A stretch of DNA of 64,000 bases from Synechococcus sp. JA-3-3Ab (GCF_000013205.1 NC_007775.1:2315001-2379000), one strand, 5' to 3'; numbered from the stretch's first letter, positions 26,255 through 36,599 are shown. Made by a program: numbers and translations. Notes: a model not told the origin generated them from the letters alone.

Positions 26255-26358
26255 GGCGGCGGCTTGAGGCCCTGGCAAGTTCAGTGGAAAGGCGGATGCT
26301 TGCAATTGGGAGCTGAAATTACGGTGGAAGCGGTGAGCTAGGAGTAGTCTCTACCAAG

Positions 26359-27393
26359 ATGCAATCCGCCCAAGCTGAGAGGCCCGTGAGGGTTGGGATC
26401 CCTGAGATAGCACCTTTTGGAGAGCAGGAGCCGGCGGGCCATCTCCTCATCGTGGACGATCAGCCCCACAGTCGCCTGTTGCTGGGGGATCTGTTGGAGA
26501 GCATTGGTTATCGCGTCAGCGAGGCGGAAAACGGCCAGCAAGCCCTGCAGATGCTGCCAAGCTTGCAGCCGGATCTGGTCCTGTTGGATGTGATGATGCC
26601 GGGGTTGGACGGATTCGAGGTCTGTCGGCGCATCAAGGCTGATGAAGAGACACGCCTGATCCCGGTGGTGTTGATTGCAGCGGCCAGCGACCGCAAAAAT
26701 CGCCTGCGCGGGATTGAGGCGGGGGCAGACGACTTCTTGAGCAAGCCCTTTGACGAGTCCGAGTTGCTGGCGCGGGTGCGCTCCCTCGTTCGCCAGAAGC
26801 ATCTCAATGAAGACTTGGATCATGCCGCCCAGGTTTTATTTGCCATTGCCCGCAGTGTAGAAAGCCGGGATCCGACCACCGGGGATCACTGCGAGCGGCT
26901 GGCAGCCCTGGCCAAGAGCTTTGGCGAGTTTCTCCAGCTACCCCGTCCCCTGATCAAGGTGCTGGCCTGGGGAGGTTACCTGCACGACATCGGCAAAGTG
27001 GGCATACCCGACGCCATCTTGGGCAAAACGGGCAAGCACACGCCGGAAGAGTGGGAGGTGATGAAATCCCACGTCCTAATTGGAGAGGAAATCTGCCGCC
27101 CCTTGCGCACCATGAGGGATGTGCTGCCCCTTATCCGCCACCACCACGAGCGCTGGGACGGCAGCGGCTATCCCGACGGCCTCAAGGGAGAAGCAATCCC
27201 CCTGGTGGCCCGCGTCTTTCAGATTGTCGACATCTACGACGCCCTTACCTCGGAGCGGCCCTACAAGCGAGCCTTCACTGTCCAGGAGGCCATGGACATC
27301 CTGCGGCAAGAAACGACCAAGGGCTGGCGGGATCCCTACTTGGTGGAGCGTTTCTTTGAGTTTCTCAGGTCGCGGCTGCCCCATTTGGAGTAG
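26359..27393 (+). CDS. Response regulator with HD-GYP phosphodiesterase domain
   Basis: 344 residues, RpfG-like. The receiver domain (about 28-145) has phospho-accepting D77 (LVLLDVMMPG) and the conserved KPF. The HD-GYP domain (about 152-340) keeps its catalytic residues: HD at 209-210 (YLHDIGKVGIPDAI), the triple His at 261-263 and GYP at 270-272 (WDGSGYPDGLKG). It should hydrolyse cyclic di-GMP when phosphorylated. No sensor kinase is next to it. ylxR follows after about 40 bp and may share its transcript. Confidence 0.92.
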   Translation: MQSAQAERPVRVGIPEIAPFGEQEPAGHLLIVDDQPHSRLLLGDLLESIGYRVSEAENGQQALQMLPSLQPDLVLLDVMMPGLDGFEVCRRIKADEETRLIPVVLIAAASDRKNRLRGIEAGADDFLSKPFDESELLARVRSLVRQKHLNEDLDHAAQVLFAIARSVESRDPTTGDHCERLAALAKSFGEFLQLPRPLIKVLAWGGYLHDIGKVGIPDAILGKTGKHTPEEWEVMKSHVLIGEEICRPLRTMRDVLPLIRHHHERWDGSGYPDGLKGEAIPLVARVFQIVDIYDALTSERPYKRAFTVQEAMDILRQETTKGWRDPYLVERFFEFLRSRLPHLE

Positions 27394-27431
27394 ACTGGAC
27401 TAGTTCCCGTGCTTCAGCGAGATGGCGTCTT

Positions 27432-27749
27432 TTGGCAGGGGCAGATCCGCTACGTCGCTGTGTCGGCTGTCGCCAACTGTTTCCCCGCTCCCAGTTGTGG
27501 CGGCTGGTTAGGCAATACGACACTCACCAGGTGCTTTTGGATCAGGGCATGGGGCGTTCTGCCTACCTCTGTCGCCGCCTCGAATGTCTGCGGGCGGCCC
27601 GGCGTAAGCACCAGATGAGCAGAGTCCTCAAGGCAGCAGTGCCCGACTCGCTGTGGCAACTGCTGGAGCAGCAACTGCTGCGCGATTCTGAGGCCCAGAG
27701 CCCCCCGGAAACATCAGCCCCGGGGGCAAGCGCTTTAGACAAAACCTAG
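27432..27749 (+). CDS. ylxR: YlxR family RNA-binding protein (DUF448)
   Basis: About 105 residues. RRCVGCRQLFPRSQLWRLVR, then GRSAYLCRRLECLRAARRK and VLKAAVP, are the YlxR core, known to bind RNA or RNase P in some bacteria. The start is unclear: no ATG in frame precedes RRCVGC, and TTG 27432 is the nearest candidate. The gene lies just before infB, its usual place in nusA-ylxR-infB, but nusA is replaced here by the HD-GYP gene. Confidence 0.82.
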   Translation: MAGADPLRRCVGCRQLFPRSQLWRLVRQYDTHQVLLDQGMGRSAYLCRRLECLRAARRKHQMSRVLKAAVPDSLWQLLEQQLLRDSEAQSPPETSAPGASALDKT

Positions 27750-28137
27750 GCAGCTCCAGAATTGGCCAAGTTAAGATATTGAAACACCTTTTCAGGTTCA
27801 TCCAGTCGCGAACTACACGGCAGCCCCTCTCAACTGTCAGAATGAGGACTGGCTGCGGCCAACCTGTATGAGCCGCAGAAAGGTTATTCTAAAAAGCACT
27901 GTTGATGTTGGTTTCTTCCCCGGTTGTCCTAGCTTTATGTCCCCTGCGGATGTTTCCAAAGTAGCTTCGGACTTGGATTCCCTCCAGTCCGCGCTCTTGG
28001 AGGATCGCCGAGATGCTCTCGCTGTGCCGAAGGAAGTGGCCACACACCCAACAGGTTCAGTCCCATCTGGCGATTTGGATCGTATTAACTTGGGTTGTAA
28101 AACTGACAAGGAGCAAGGAGCAGAGGCTAGCAGACGA

Positions 28138-31100
28138 ATGACCGATAGAGTCCGACTTTACGAGATTGCCCGCGAAATGGGATGTGACAATCGCGAGGTG
28201 CTGGAGGTTTGTGAGCAGTTGGGGATCCCTTTCAAAAGCCATAGCAGCACCATTTCTCCAGAGCAAGCCGAGTTGGTGCGCAGCAAACTGAGTGAACCTC
28301 GCGTTGTGAAACCGACTCGTCCCCGGCTCCGGCCCAAGCTGCAACCTGAGAGCTCTCAACCGCAGCCTCCCGTCGAAGCCAAAGCAAGTGAGCGCCCTCA
28401 GCACATTGTCGGCATTCGCCGGCCCGCTCCTGCTCAACAGCAAGCTGCTGCTGGTGAGGCCAGTTCTTCCAAGCCTTCGCCGCAGCGACCCGACCAGCTC
28501 TCCTCTGAAAAAGGGGCTGCCGGTGGCAGCCTCGAATTGATAGGCCCGCCGCGGCGGCAAGTCGATCCGCCTGCGCGCCCGGCTGCCCAGGAGCCGCAGC
28601 CGGCAGCTGCTTCTACTCGCCCTGAGGCTGCCGCCAAAGCCGGCAGCCCCGAACCTAGCCCTGCTCCGGCGGCCAAGCGACCGACAGTGCTCCCCCCCCC
28701 TCGACGAGCCGCCTCTGGGCCCGAGCCGCCGCAACGGGCCCCTGAATCCCGTCGCCCTGGCCTTGCGGAGGCGCCCTCCCCCAGCGGCGCTCGTACCTCT
28801 CCTCCTGTCGAGGAAAAGGTTTCTCTCCCTCAAGCTGAACAGCGCCCGCGTCCGCAATTGGTGGGCGCGCCTGTCCGCCCTGGCACTCGTCCCGAGCCGC
28901 GCTCGCCGGTGGCCAAGAAGGAAGAGAGCTCCGACAGCGGCAAAGCTGACGAGGCTCCTCGTCCGCAGCGGCGGCTGGAATTGGTAGGGCCTCCTACCCG
29001 TCCTGTGGCTAAGCCTCTTCCCCCTGAGCCGGATGCTTCCCCTCGCTTGCCAGAAGGGATCCCTGAGGAACGCCCCACGCCGGTGTTGGCCGAAGCTCCC
29101 GTGCGGCCTGCTGCGCCCAAACTCAAGCGCAAGACGGTGGAAGAAGAGGACGAGGAACTACAAGCCCTCGAACGACGGGCCGGCCGCACCCAGGCCAAGC
29201 GCAAACGCAGCCGCAGAAGAGAGGAAGGAGACGGAGACGTTCTGGATTTGGATCCCTTGACCGTCCTCTCCAGCGTCAAGCAGGCGGAGCTGAACGCGCT
29301 CAAACCCTTGGCGCGCCCCACCGCCAAGCCCCCCTCCTATCGTCCGCCCGCGGCAGCAGCTCGCCCTCGCCCGGCTGCTGAGCGCCCCCAGCGGCCCTCG
29401 GCCTCCGCCGAAGCTACTGCTCCTGAGGCCGCAGCAGAATCCTTGCCAGAAGAGAAGGTATTGCTCCTGGAGGGCAGCCTCACCGTGCAAGAATTGGCCC
29501 GCCGCCTGCGGGTAGCCGAAACCGAGATCATCAAAACCCTCTTCTTTAAAGGAGTGAGGGTGACCATCAACCAGGTTTTGGACGAGTCGCTGGCCGAGTC
29601 GGTGGCCAAAGAGTTGGGCTACGAAGTACGTCGGCCCGAGGCAGAGCCCAAAGCCAAGAAAACCGAGATCCTCGATCTGGAGGACATCGACCATCTGGTG
29701 CCACGTCCGCCGGTGGTGACCATCATGGGCCACGTGGATCACGGCAAAACCACTCTGCTCGATGCCATCCGCCACACCAATGTGGCCCAGCGAGAAGCCG
29801 GCGGGATCACCCAGCGCATCGGCGCTTACCACGTGGACGTGGACTTCGAAGGCCAGAAGCGGCGCATTGTTTTCCTGGATACTCCCGGCCACCAGGCCTT
29901 TACCGCCATGCGCGCTCGCGGCGCCCGCGTCACCGACATTGCCGTTTTGGTGGTGGCTGCCGACGACGGGGTGCAGCCGCAGACGCTGGAGGCCCTCAGC
30001 CACGCTCGCGCAGCCCAGGTGCCGATCATCGTGGCCATCAACAAGATCGACAAGCCCGGCAGCCAGCCGGAGCGCGTCAAGCAGCAGTTGGCAGAGCACG
30101 GCCTGTTGCCGGAGGAGTGGGGCGGCGACACGCCCATGGTGGAGGTGAGCGCCCTCACTCGCCGCAACCTGGACGCGCTGCTGGAGATGATCCTGTTGGT
30201 GGCCGATGTGGCGGAGCTGCAGGCCAACCCCAACCGGCCTGCCCGCGGCACCGTGATCGAAGCCCACCTGGACAAGGCTCGCGGCCCGGTGGCTACTCTG
30301 TTGGTGCAAAACGGTACCCTGCGGGTGGGCGATACCCTGGTGGCCGGCGCCGTCTTGGGCCGGGTCAAGGCGATGATGGACGACCGCGGCCAACGGCTGC
30401 AGGAAGCGGGGCCCTCTTCGGCGGTGCAACTGTTGGGCCTGGAGGAGGTGCCCGCAGCGGGGGATGAGTTCCAGGTGTACGCCGACGAGAAAGAAGCCCG
30501 GCGGATTGCCGAGGAGCGAGCGGAAGCCCTGCGGCAAGCCCGTCTGCAACAGGCGCTGCTGTCGCGGCGGGTGAGTTTGGGCAGCATCTCTGCCAAGGCC
30601 CAGGAAGGCCAGCTCAAGGAGTTGAACTTGATCATCAAGACGGACGTGCAGGGATCCGCCGAGGCCATCCAGACGGCGCTGCAGGATCTGCCGCAAGAAG
30701 AAGTGCGCTTGCGAGTGCTTCTAGCAGCTCCTGGGGAGATCACCGAGACTGACGTGGATCTGGCAGCAGCCAGCGACGCCATTATTCTGGGTTTCAACAC
30801 CAGCTTCGCCCCCGGCGCGCGGCAGGCTGCCGACGACAAGGGGGTGGATGTGCGCGAATACGACATCATCTACAACTTGCTGGACGATCTGCGGGCAGCG
30901 ATGGAGGGCCTGCTGGAGCCGGAGGAGGTGGAGGAGCCGCTGGGCCAGGCGGAAGTGCGCAAAGTCATCCCCATCAGCCGCGGTGCGGTTGCCGGCAGCT
31001 ACGTGCTCTCCGGCAAGGTGCAGCGCAACGCTCTGGTGCGGGTTCGCCGCAAAGGGGAGGTGGTCTACCAGGGCCGTCTCGATTCTCTGAAGCGCTTCAA

Positions 31101-31233
31101 GGACGACGTGCGGGAGGTGGCCGCCGGTTTCGAGTGCGGGATCGGCATCGAGAAGTTCGATGCCTGGCAAGAAGGGGACCTTATCGAGGTCTACCAGATG
31201 GTTACCAAGCGGCGGACGCTGGCTCCTGCCTAG
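28138..31233 (+). CDS. infB: Translation initiation factor IF-2
   Basis: 1031 residues from ATG 28138 ([18 protein letters not shown], the usual IF-2 N-terminal helix), preceded by AAGGAG sequences. A long Pro/Ala/Glu/Arg-rich linker runs from about 60 to 445. An IF2_N domain follows ([20 protein letters not shown]), then the G domain with GHVDHGKTT near 530 and [17 protein letters not shown], and C-terminal domains that bind initiator tRNA. The frame stays open for 270 bp upstream (from 27868), but that stretch has no homology that I recognise. Follows ylxR. Confidence 0.96.
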   Translation: MTDRVRLYEIAREMGCDNREVLEVCEQLGIPFKSHSSTISPEQAELVRSKLSEPRVVKPTRPRLRPKLQPESSQPQPPVEAKASERPQHIVGIRRPAPAQQQAAAGEASSSKPSPQRPDQLSSEKGAAGGSLELIGPPRRQVDPPARPAAQEPQPAAASTRPEAAAKAGSPEPSPAPAAKRPTVLPPPRRAASGPEPPQRAPESRRPGLAEAPSPSGARTSPPVEEKVSLPQAEQRPRPQLVGAPVRPGTRPEPRSPVAKKEESSDSGKADEAPRPQRRLELVGPPTRPVAKPLPPEPDASPRLPEGIPEERPTPVLAEAPVRPAAPKLKRKTVEEEDEELQALERRAGRTQAKRKRSRRREEGDGDVLDLDPLTVLSSVKQAELNALKPLARPTAKPPSYRPPAAAARPRPAAERPQRPSASAEATAPEAAAESLPEEKVLLLEGSLTVQELARRLRVAETEIIKTLFFKGVRVTINQVLDESLAESVAKELGYEVRRPEAEPKAKKTEILDLEDIDHLVPRPPVVTIMGHVDHGKTTLLDAIRHTNVAQREAGGITQRIGAYHVDVDFEGQKRRIVFLDTPGHQAFTAMRARGARVTDIAVLVVAADDGVQPQTLEALSHARAAQVPIIVAINKIDKPGSQPERVKQQLAEHGLLPEEWGGDTPMVEVSALTRRNLDALLEMILLVADVAELQANPNRPARGTVIEAHLDKARGPVATLLVQNGTLRVGDTLVAGAVLGRVKAMMDDRGQRLQEAGPSSAVQLLGLEEVPAAGDEFQVYADEKEARRIAEERAEALRQARLQQALLSRRVSLGSISAKAQEGQLKELNLIIKTDVQGSAEAIQTALQDLPQEEVRLRVLLAAPGEITETDVDLAAASDAIILGFNTSFAPGARQAADDKGVDVREYDIIYNLLDDLRAAMEGLLEPEEVEEPLGQAEVRKVIPISRGAVAGSYVLSGKVQRNALVRVRRKGEVVYQGRLDSLKRFKDDVREVAAGFECGIGIEKFDAWQEGDLIEVYQMVTKRRTLAPA

Positions 31234-31335
31234 TTAATTTGGGTGGCCTAGCGTCGCAGGGATCCCAGTCCAGGGGATCTAGGAGGGAGGATTTGCTCCA
31301 GAACAACGGAAGCAGTTGCTAAGTGGAGGGGAGGG

Positions 31336-33165
31336 ATGCAACGGAGCCAGAGATTGAGTCAGATGTTGTTTGTAACCCTGCGGGAGGATCCTGCCGAAGC
31401 AGAACTGATCAGCCACAAGCTGCTGCTGCGGGGCGGCTTTATCCGGCGGCTCTCCCCGGGGATCTACACCTATTTGCCGCTCCTCTGGCGGGTTTTGCAA
31501 AAGATCTCGGACATCGTCCGGGAGGAGATGAACGCCATCGGCGCTCAGGAGTGTCTGCTGCCCCAGTTGCAGCCAGCCGAGATCTGGCGGGAGTCGGGCC
31601 GCTGGGACGTGTACACCCAAGCGGAAGGGATCATGTTCGCCCTCAAAGACCGACAGGGGCGCGAGCAGGCCCTGGGCCCTACCCACGAAGAGGTGATTAC
31701 CCTGCTGGCCCGGGATCTCATTCGCTCCTATCGCCAGTTGCCGCAAATTCTCTATCAAATCCAGACCAAGTTCCGCGACGAGATTCGACCCCGCTTTGGC
31801 CTGCTGCGCGGGCGGGAATTCCTCATGAAAGACGCCTACTCCTTCCACGCCAACGAAGAGAGCCTGCGCCAGACCTACCAGGACATGTACCGGGCCTACG
31901 GCCGCATCCTGCGCCGCTGCGGGCTGGAGTTCTGCGTGGTGGAGGCCGACGCCGGCGCCATCGGGGGGCCATCGGCAGCCTCGCAGGAGTTTATGGTGTT
32001 GGCCTCTGCCGGAGAAGACGAGATCCTCTACACTCCTGATGGCTCCTATGCCGCCAATGTGGAGAAGGCCGTCTCCCTTCCGCCGCCAGCAGCAGACTCC
32101 CCCTACACCACCTTCCAGGTTCTGGACACGCCGGGAACGGAAACCATCGAGAAGCTGGCCAATTTCTTGAAGATCTCCCCCACTCTGATTGTCAAAAACG
32201 TCCTCTACCAAGCCCTTTACGACAACGGCCTACGGGTGGTGGTGCTGCTGAGCATCCGCGGCGATCAAGAAGTCAATGAGGTGAAGCTGGCCAACCACCT
32301 CAACCGTCTGGCGGAGCGCTACCAAGCCAACAAGTTGCTCAAGCTCACCTTGGCGGATGCGGAGATCCAAAAAAGCTGGCAAGGGGATCCGATCCCCGTG
32401 GGCTACATCGCGCCCGACCTGCCGGATAGCTGCCTGGGCCGGCAGAAAAACCTGGCCCCTCAGATCCTGCGCCTGGCCGACCAGACGGCAGCCCTGCTGA
32501 AAAACTTTGTAACCGGCAGCAACCAGGTGGGGCGGCACGTAGTGGGGGCCAACTGGGGCGAGCAGTACCCCCTGGCGGAGGTGGTGGACGTGCGCAAAGC
32601 GCAAGCCGGGGATCGCTGTCTGCTCAACCCCGACCAGATTCTGGAAACCGCCCGCGGCATTGAGATCGGCCATATTTTCCAGTTGGGCCTCAAGTTTTCG
32701 CTGCCGATGCGGGCCAGCTTTACCGACGAGCAGGGATCCGAGCAGCCCCTGTGGATGGGCTGCTACGGCATTGGGGTATCGCGCCTGGCCCAGGCGGCGG
32801 TGGAACAGTCCCACGATGCCAATGGGATCATCTGGCCGGTGGCGATCGCCCCTTATCACGTGGTGGTGGTGGTGCCCAACGTCTCCGACCCAGAGCAGAC
32901 GAAGGTGGCGGAAAAATTGGTGCAGGAACTGGCTGCTGCCGGCATCGAGACCCTCTGGGACGACCGGGACGAGCGGGCCGGCGTCAAGTTCAAAGATGCG
33001 GATCTCATCGGGATCCCTTACCGCCTTACCACCGGGCGCAGCCTTAAGCAAGGCAAGGTGGAATTGGCCGAGCGGGCCACCGGCCAAGCGGTAGAAATTC
33101 CCATTGAGGAAGTGGTGGCTACCCTCAAAGAGCGGATTGCTGCCGCTCTGGCTGTGCCAGATTGA
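31336..33165 (+). CDS. proS: Prolyl-tRNA synthetase
   Basis: 609 residues, bacterial type with the editing insertion. Class II motif 1 region [21 protein letters not shown], motif 2 [31 protein letters not shown] editing domain about 225-400 ([18 protein letters not shown]), motif 3 [18 protein letters not shown], and the anticodon-binding domain from about 500 ([12 protein letters not shown]). It charges tRNA-Pro. It starts about 100 bp after infB and may be read from the same transcript. Confidence 0.97.
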   Translation: MQRSQRLSQMLFVTLREDPAEAELISHKLLLRGGFIRRLSPGIYTYLPLLWRVLQKISDIVREEMNAIGAQECLLPQLQPAEIWRESGRWDVYTQAEGIMFALKDRQGREQALGPTHEEVITLLARDLIRSYRQLPQILYQIQTKFRDEIRPRFGLLRGREFLMKDAYSFHANEESLRQTYQDMYRAYGRILRRCGLEFCVVEADAGAIGGPSAASQEFMVLASAGEDEILYTPDGSYAANVEKAVSLPPPAADSPYTTFQVLDTPGTETIEKLANFLKISPTLIVKNVLYQALYDNGLRVVVLLSIRGDQEVNEVKLANHLNRLAERYQANKLLKLTLADAEIQKSWQGDPIPVGYIAPDLPDSCLGRQKNLAPQILRLADQTAALLKNFVTGSNQVGRHVVGANWGEQYPLAEVVDVRKAQAGDRCLLNPDQILETARGIEIGHIFQLGLKFSLPMRASFTDEQGSEQPLWMGCYGIGVSRLAQAAVEQSHDANGIIWPVAIAPYHVVVVVPNVSDPEQTKVAEKLVQELAAAGIETLWDDRDERAGVKFKDADLIGIPYRLTTGRSLKQGKVELAERATGQAVEIPIEEVVATLKERIAAALAVPD

Positions 33166-33186
33166 GCAGGGCTTTTGTCGTAACCA

Positions 33187-33804
33187 ATGCTGAACCTCTC
33201 TCTTCTCAAGGAAGACGAATCCTATACTTTTCGCTCTTATTTTGAGATGCCCTACGAGCCAGAGGAAATCCTGGCTCAGTTTAGCTACCGTCTGGAGATA
33301 GGAGAGTGGACATGGCCCGTTGCCCCTGCCCTACCCCAAACCCCAGCTCTGAAAAACCGGATCCGACAATTGTTGCCTTTGGTCAGCCTCACCAGCGAGA
33401 CAGCCCGCCGAGAGCTGCTGGTGGCCCCTGTGCTGACGGAAGTGGCTCTTCACTGTCGAGTTCCTTTGCGGCTGGAATATCCCCTGATGGTCAACAATTG
33501 GCTCAAGGGCAGCCTTGATTATCTCTTGCGGGGCAAGAACATCCTGCTGGTGGTTGAAGCCAAAAAGGACGATCTGACGCGGGCTTTTGTCCAAATGGCG
33601 GTGGAGATGATCGCCCTGGCCCAGGTGGAGCCGCAAGCGCAGATCTACGGCGCTGTTACCATTGGATCTATCTGGCAGTTCGGGCAGATCCTTGGGGATC
33701 CGCGGACAATCCGACAAGACTTGACTTTGTACCGAGTACCGGAAGATCTGGAGAGCGTTGCCGGCATCCTCACGGCCATGGTAGGGGATCCCAGCCAACC
33801 ATGA
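33187..33804 (+). CDS. Conserved protein with a PD-(D/E)XK nuclease-like core
   Basis: 205 residues. NWLKGSLDYLL followed by ILLVVEAKKDDLTRAFVQMAVEM gives the D...E-x-K arrangement of the PD-(D/E)XK fold (Asp near 110, EAK near 122-124). The rest is not similar to any enzyme I recognise. Cyanobacterial proteins of this type are common and uncharacterised. No restriction or methylase gene is adjacent. The start is ATG 33187, 21 bp after proS. It overlaps the next gene by ATGA, so they are coupled. Confidence 0.65.
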   Translation: MLNLSLLKEDESYTFRSYFEMPYEPEEILAQFSYRLEIGEWTWPVAPALPQTPALKNRIRQLLPLVSLTSETARRELLVAPVLTEVALHCRVPLRLEYPLMVNNWLKGSLDYLLRGKNILLVVEAKKDDLTRAFVQMAVEMIALAQVEPQAQIYGAVTIGSIWQFGQILGDPRTIRQDLTLYRVPEDLESVAGILTAMVGDPSQP

Positions 33805-34076
33805 AACCCAAAACCCTCTGGTTTGCCCTGCAATTGATGGTGGCCGCTGCCGGGATCAGCGCGGCCATCAAATATGGCGGCCCCTACTTGGCCTTGCCGG
33901 AGACCCTGCCGGTGATCCTGGCCATGATCGTCTCGCCCGCCCTGGTCATGGCCGGGATCCTGTGGCGCTGGCAACAGCGGTCTTCTCTCTCCCCAACCCG
34001 CGCTCAAGACCGCCAGGGATCCCCGCCAACTGCAAACTCTGAGAATCCAAAAATCTCTCAGCCGCCTTTCCATTGA
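33801..34076 (+). CDS. Small two-TM membrane protein, unknown
   Basis: 91 residues. Two hydrophobic helices, about 5-23 (LWFALQLMVAAAGISAAI) and 35-55 (LPVILAMIVSPALVMAGIL), then a polar Ser/Pro/Gln-rich tail. Its ATG overlaps the stop of the PD-(D/E)XK-like gene by four bases, so the two are translated together. Function unknown. Confidence 0.6.
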   Translation: MKPKTLWFALQLMVAAAGISAAIKYGGPYLALPETLPVILAMIVSPALVMAGILWRWQQRSSLSPTRAQDRQGSPPTANSENPKISQPPFH

Positions 34077-34077
34077 C

Positions 34078-34112
34078 CCTCACCCCCAGCCCCTCTCCCT
34101 CTGGGAGAGGGA
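34078..34112. repeat. Dispersed CCCTCACCCC / CTCTCCC hairpin repeat
   Basis: A CCCTCACCCC block followed by CCTCTCCC-TCT-GGGAGAGG. Similar hairpins recur at gene 3' ends in this window (4150-4175, 17748-17790, 43009-43045 inverted, 53560-53582), so this is a repeat family. It may double as a terminator between the convergent genes here. Confidence 0.6.
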
Positions 34113-34172
34113 AGCTTGGGCGCCACTGCCAGGCCGGCAGGGCGACACTCTCAGTCCAGCCAAGGGGACAGG

Positions 34173-35219
34173 CTACTGCTGGGTGAGGCGCAAGGTTACC
34201 GTCGGGCTGGTTTGGTTGCCGGAAGTGGCCGTGAGATTGATCTGATACACCGTGCCGGAGGCCGGAATGGGCGGCCGCACCGTAACGGTGAAGCGGCCCT
34301 GGGCATCGGCTTGCACAGTTTGGTTGGTCACCGTCTGTTGGGCGCTGATGATGCCCCCCAGCGAGGTCGAAGCCGTTACATTCACCCGCACCGAAGCGTT
34401 GGGAGCCGTCGTGCCCTGCAGCGTAAAGGAAGAGCCGGAAACCCGATCCCCATCGCGCAGGTTGGTGATCTGGGGCAGCAGGCTGGAGAGGCTGATCGTC
34501 GCGGCAACCTCTTGGGTGGCGAGCCGCTGGATACCACCGGCGGCCCCCTCGATCAGGCGGGCGGGCTGTTCTGCGGTCATAAAGCGCACCTGGCCGCCGT
34601 TTTCCAGGCGAGCGATGACGATCCCTTCGCGGGTGGCATCTTTTGGCTCGATCAGGGCGTTGACCACATAGGTGCCGCTGGAAACTTCCTGAGCCGGCAG
34701 GGTTTGCACCTGCCGCCCGTCCTGGACAAGGTAAACGGTTACCCGGCTGGAAGGAGTGCCTTTGACGGTTACCAGCAGGATCTCGCCCGCCGCCAAGGGG
34801 CGATTGCCGGCGTTGTGATCCACCAGGTCGATAGAGGCGCGGACGGGGTTACCCACGGTGAAGCTCCAGGTCACGCGGCGGGTCACCCCCTGGGTATTGG
34901 TGAACTCCAGCAGGACTTCCCGCCGTCCCGGCGGTAGCGGCTGCGAGGGACGGTAGGTGAAGAAATCCCGGGTAATCACCGACTCGGCAGTAACATCTTT
35001 GCCATCCACAAAAACCCGCACCGTCTCCGGACGCACGCTGACCCCATCTTGGCTGCGAAAAGAAGCCGAGATTGGCGAGGTGGGCTCCACATTGGTGGCC
35101 GCTTGAGCCGGGCTGGGATCCGTAATTTGTTGAGCCCTTGCCGGCAGGCCCGACAACCCCACCACCGCAGCGCCCATCACCAAGGCACGGGGAAACCAAG
35201 AATACAAGTTATCGCTCAT
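34173..35219 (-). CDS. Secreted beta-sandwich (Ig-like repeat) protein
   Basis: 348 residues from ATG 35219 (MSDNLYSWFPRALV); a start four codons upstream is possible. The signal peptide is cut after ARA near residue 29. The mature chain is Thr/Val/Ser-rich beta structure with Ig-like units: ISASFRSQDGVSVRPETVRVFVDG, RASIDLVDHNAGNRPLAAGEILLVTVKG, LRDGDRVSGSSFTLQGTTAPNASVRV and GTVYQINLTATSGNQTSP. Such proteins are extracytoplasmic and often adhesive or structural. No catalytic motif is seen. Probably a single-gene unit. Confidence 0.72.
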   Translation of the reverse strand: MSDNLYSWFPRALVMGAAVVGLSGLPARAQQITDPSPAQAATNVEPTSPISASFRSQDGVSVRPETVRVFVDGKDVTAESVITRDFFTYRPSQPLPPGRREVLLEFTNTQGVTRRVTWSFTVGNPVRASIDLVDHNAGNRPLAAGEILLVTVKGTPSSRVTVYLVQDGRQVQTLPAQEVSSGTYVVNALIEPKDATREGIVIARLENGGQVRFMTAEQPARLIEGAAGGIQRLATQEVAATISLSSLLPQITNLRDGDRVSGSSFTLQGTTAPNASVRVNVTASTSLGGIISAQQTVTNQTVQADAQGRFTVTVRPPIPASGTVYQINLTATSGNQTSPTVTLRLTQQ

Positions 35220-35450
35220 GAGACCATCCAAAAAAAGTAAAAGTAAAGGACACTTCAGTTAGGTTACAGGCGAGTAGCTCAAAGGCAGAGCAAAGTCTAC
35301 AAGAACATCGACCTGGACATCCTGTTTGCATCCTGTCATAGGGGTCGATTGCTGTCGATACGCCTAAACCTCGGGTTGGCTCTCCAACAGACCCAGCTCC
35401 AACGTCAGATTTGAGTAAGGTTGACTGCCATGTAAACTACCCGGCTCCGA

Positions 35451-35517
35451 CCGCCCCCCTTCCAGCCCCCAACCCCCGTATACGGGGGCAGGGGGGCGGG
35501 GGGATGTAGGGGGGCTG
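35451..35517. repeat. GC-rich palindromic mini-element, copy A (in tnpB remnant)
   Basis: Runs of C, the palindrome CCCCCGTATACGGGGG and runs of G, flanked by TCCAG / CTGG. It splits the C-terminus of the tnpB remnant and shifts its frame. Same core as copies B, C and D. Confidence 0.75.
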
Positions 35518-35802
35518 GTTTACAGCAACCCCCAAAAGTGCAATCCCGTTGGCACCGTTAAAATCTGCATCCCCTTCCCAACCACAGAGCGGGTTCACAC
35601 AACGAAAATGCTTCCCTTCCCGTTGCTCAATCCAAAAACACTGGTGGCAGGTCTGCGAGCTGTAGGCAGGTGGCACCACCACAACCTGGATCCCTGCTCT
35701 CGCTGCCTTGTAGTGCACAAACTGCCTCAGTTGATAGAACGCCCAACTATTGGACCACCGACGCTCGGTTTTGCTGCGCGGCGGTCGGTGGCTACGTTCC
35801 CG

Positions 35803-35851
35803 GATCCCCCCGCCCCCCAGTCCCCCCGTGTACGGGGGGATATAGGGGGAT
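35803..35851. repeat. GC-rich palindromic mini-element, copy B (in tnpB remnant)
   Basis: C-runs, then CCCCCCGTGTACGGGGGG (one mismatch from the GTATAC core) and ATATAGGGGG. It sits at the 5' edge of the tnpB remnant and replaces the expected upstream coding sequence. Confidence 0.72.
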
Positions 35852-35925
35852 GCGGCGTTCATCTTCGCAAAGTTTAGAACCCGGTCGGGATCCCAAAGGC
35901 TATCTTTTGCCCGTTCAAGCTGGCA

Positions 35926-36390
35926 TCAATTCACGAAAATAGCGCCTGTCTCTTGTAAATCGAGACAATGGTCGCCGGAGACATCGTTGACCAGGCGCAC
36001 CTCTACGGTGATTACATTCAAGGGATCCACGCTCACCCGGTAGCCCACTGGGGACAACATCGGCGTGTTGATGGCCATGCAGTTGGGGATCGGCAGGTTG
36101 CTCAGACGCAGCGTTTCTCCCGGCGGAAGTTCCGACACCTTCTGGCGCGGATCGGTAAAGCCGTATTCCAGAGGCAGGCCGGTGCGATTGTGGATCACCA
36201 GCTCAGCAGGCAGGTTGGGGTTGAAGCGGGCCACCGGGCGATCGAAGACCAATTGATCCACACCCACCGGCAGGCGAGGCAGCGGCACTGTCCGAAAGGC
36301 AGGCTGAGCGACAGCACGGTGTCCACCCACCCAGGCTGACAAAGCGACCATGATCAAGCCGAGTCTTTTGCTTCCTTTCGCGTACCTCAT
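35926..36390 (-). CDS. Secreted protein of unknown function
   Basis: 154 residues. Signal peptide MRYAKGSKRLGLIMVALSAW is cut near AVAQ (residue 29). The mature domain is beta-rich: PAELVIHNRTGLPLEYGFTDPRQKVSELPPGETLRLSNLPIPNC, VEVRLVNDVSGDHCLDLQETGAIFV, with two Cys (near 104 and 142) that could form a disulphide. The fold recalls periplasmic copper-binding-like or immunoglobulin domains, but I do not recognise the family. Single gene. Confidence 0.65.
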   Translation of the reverse strand: MRYAKGSKRLGLIMVALSAWVGGHRAVAQPAFRTVPLPRLPVGVDQLVFDRPVARFNPNLPAELVIHNRTGLPLEYGFTDPRQKVSELPPGETLRLSNLPIPNCMAINTPMLSPVGYRVSVDPLNVITVEVRLVNDVSGDHCLDLQETGAIFVN

Positions 36391-36599
36391 GCCTCTGCCT
36401 CAGAATGCGCCTTGAAATTGGGATCCCCTTCCTTGCCTGCTTGTATTGTTCCCAAAAAGGGCTGGCTGGGCCAGGTGGTCGCTGTTTTTTCAAGGGTACG
36501 CCTCAGCAAGCTCCCCTTCCAGCTACCGCAGCACCGCACGGCAGAAATTCCGGGGGAGAAGGTTAAATTAGAGTTAACGGGGCATAAAGAGGCATGGCT

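Larger units (their letters stand above)
35364..35862 (-). pseudogene. IS200/IS605-type tnpB fragment interrupted by two palindromic inserts
   Basis: The open stretch includes NSWAFYQLRQFVHYKAARAG, VVVVPPAYSSQTCHQC and FRCVNPLCGWEGDADFNGANGIALLG. This is the C-terminal RuvC/zinc-ribbon part of a TnpB nuclease, with the C-x2-C pairs and the final catalytic Asp (GDADFNGA). The N-terminal two thirds are absent. GC-rich palindromic inserts sit at both sides (35803-35851 and 35451-35517). After the second, the typical end SEPGSLHGSQPYSNLTLELG continues in another frame to a stop at 35364. It cannot make a working nuclease. Confidence 0.82.

Noticed and set aside
29158-30696. Long minus-strand open frame (512 codons) opposite infB
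   Set aside because: Antisense to a certain gene; the His/Gln-rich translation follows from the GC-rich codon pattern of infB.
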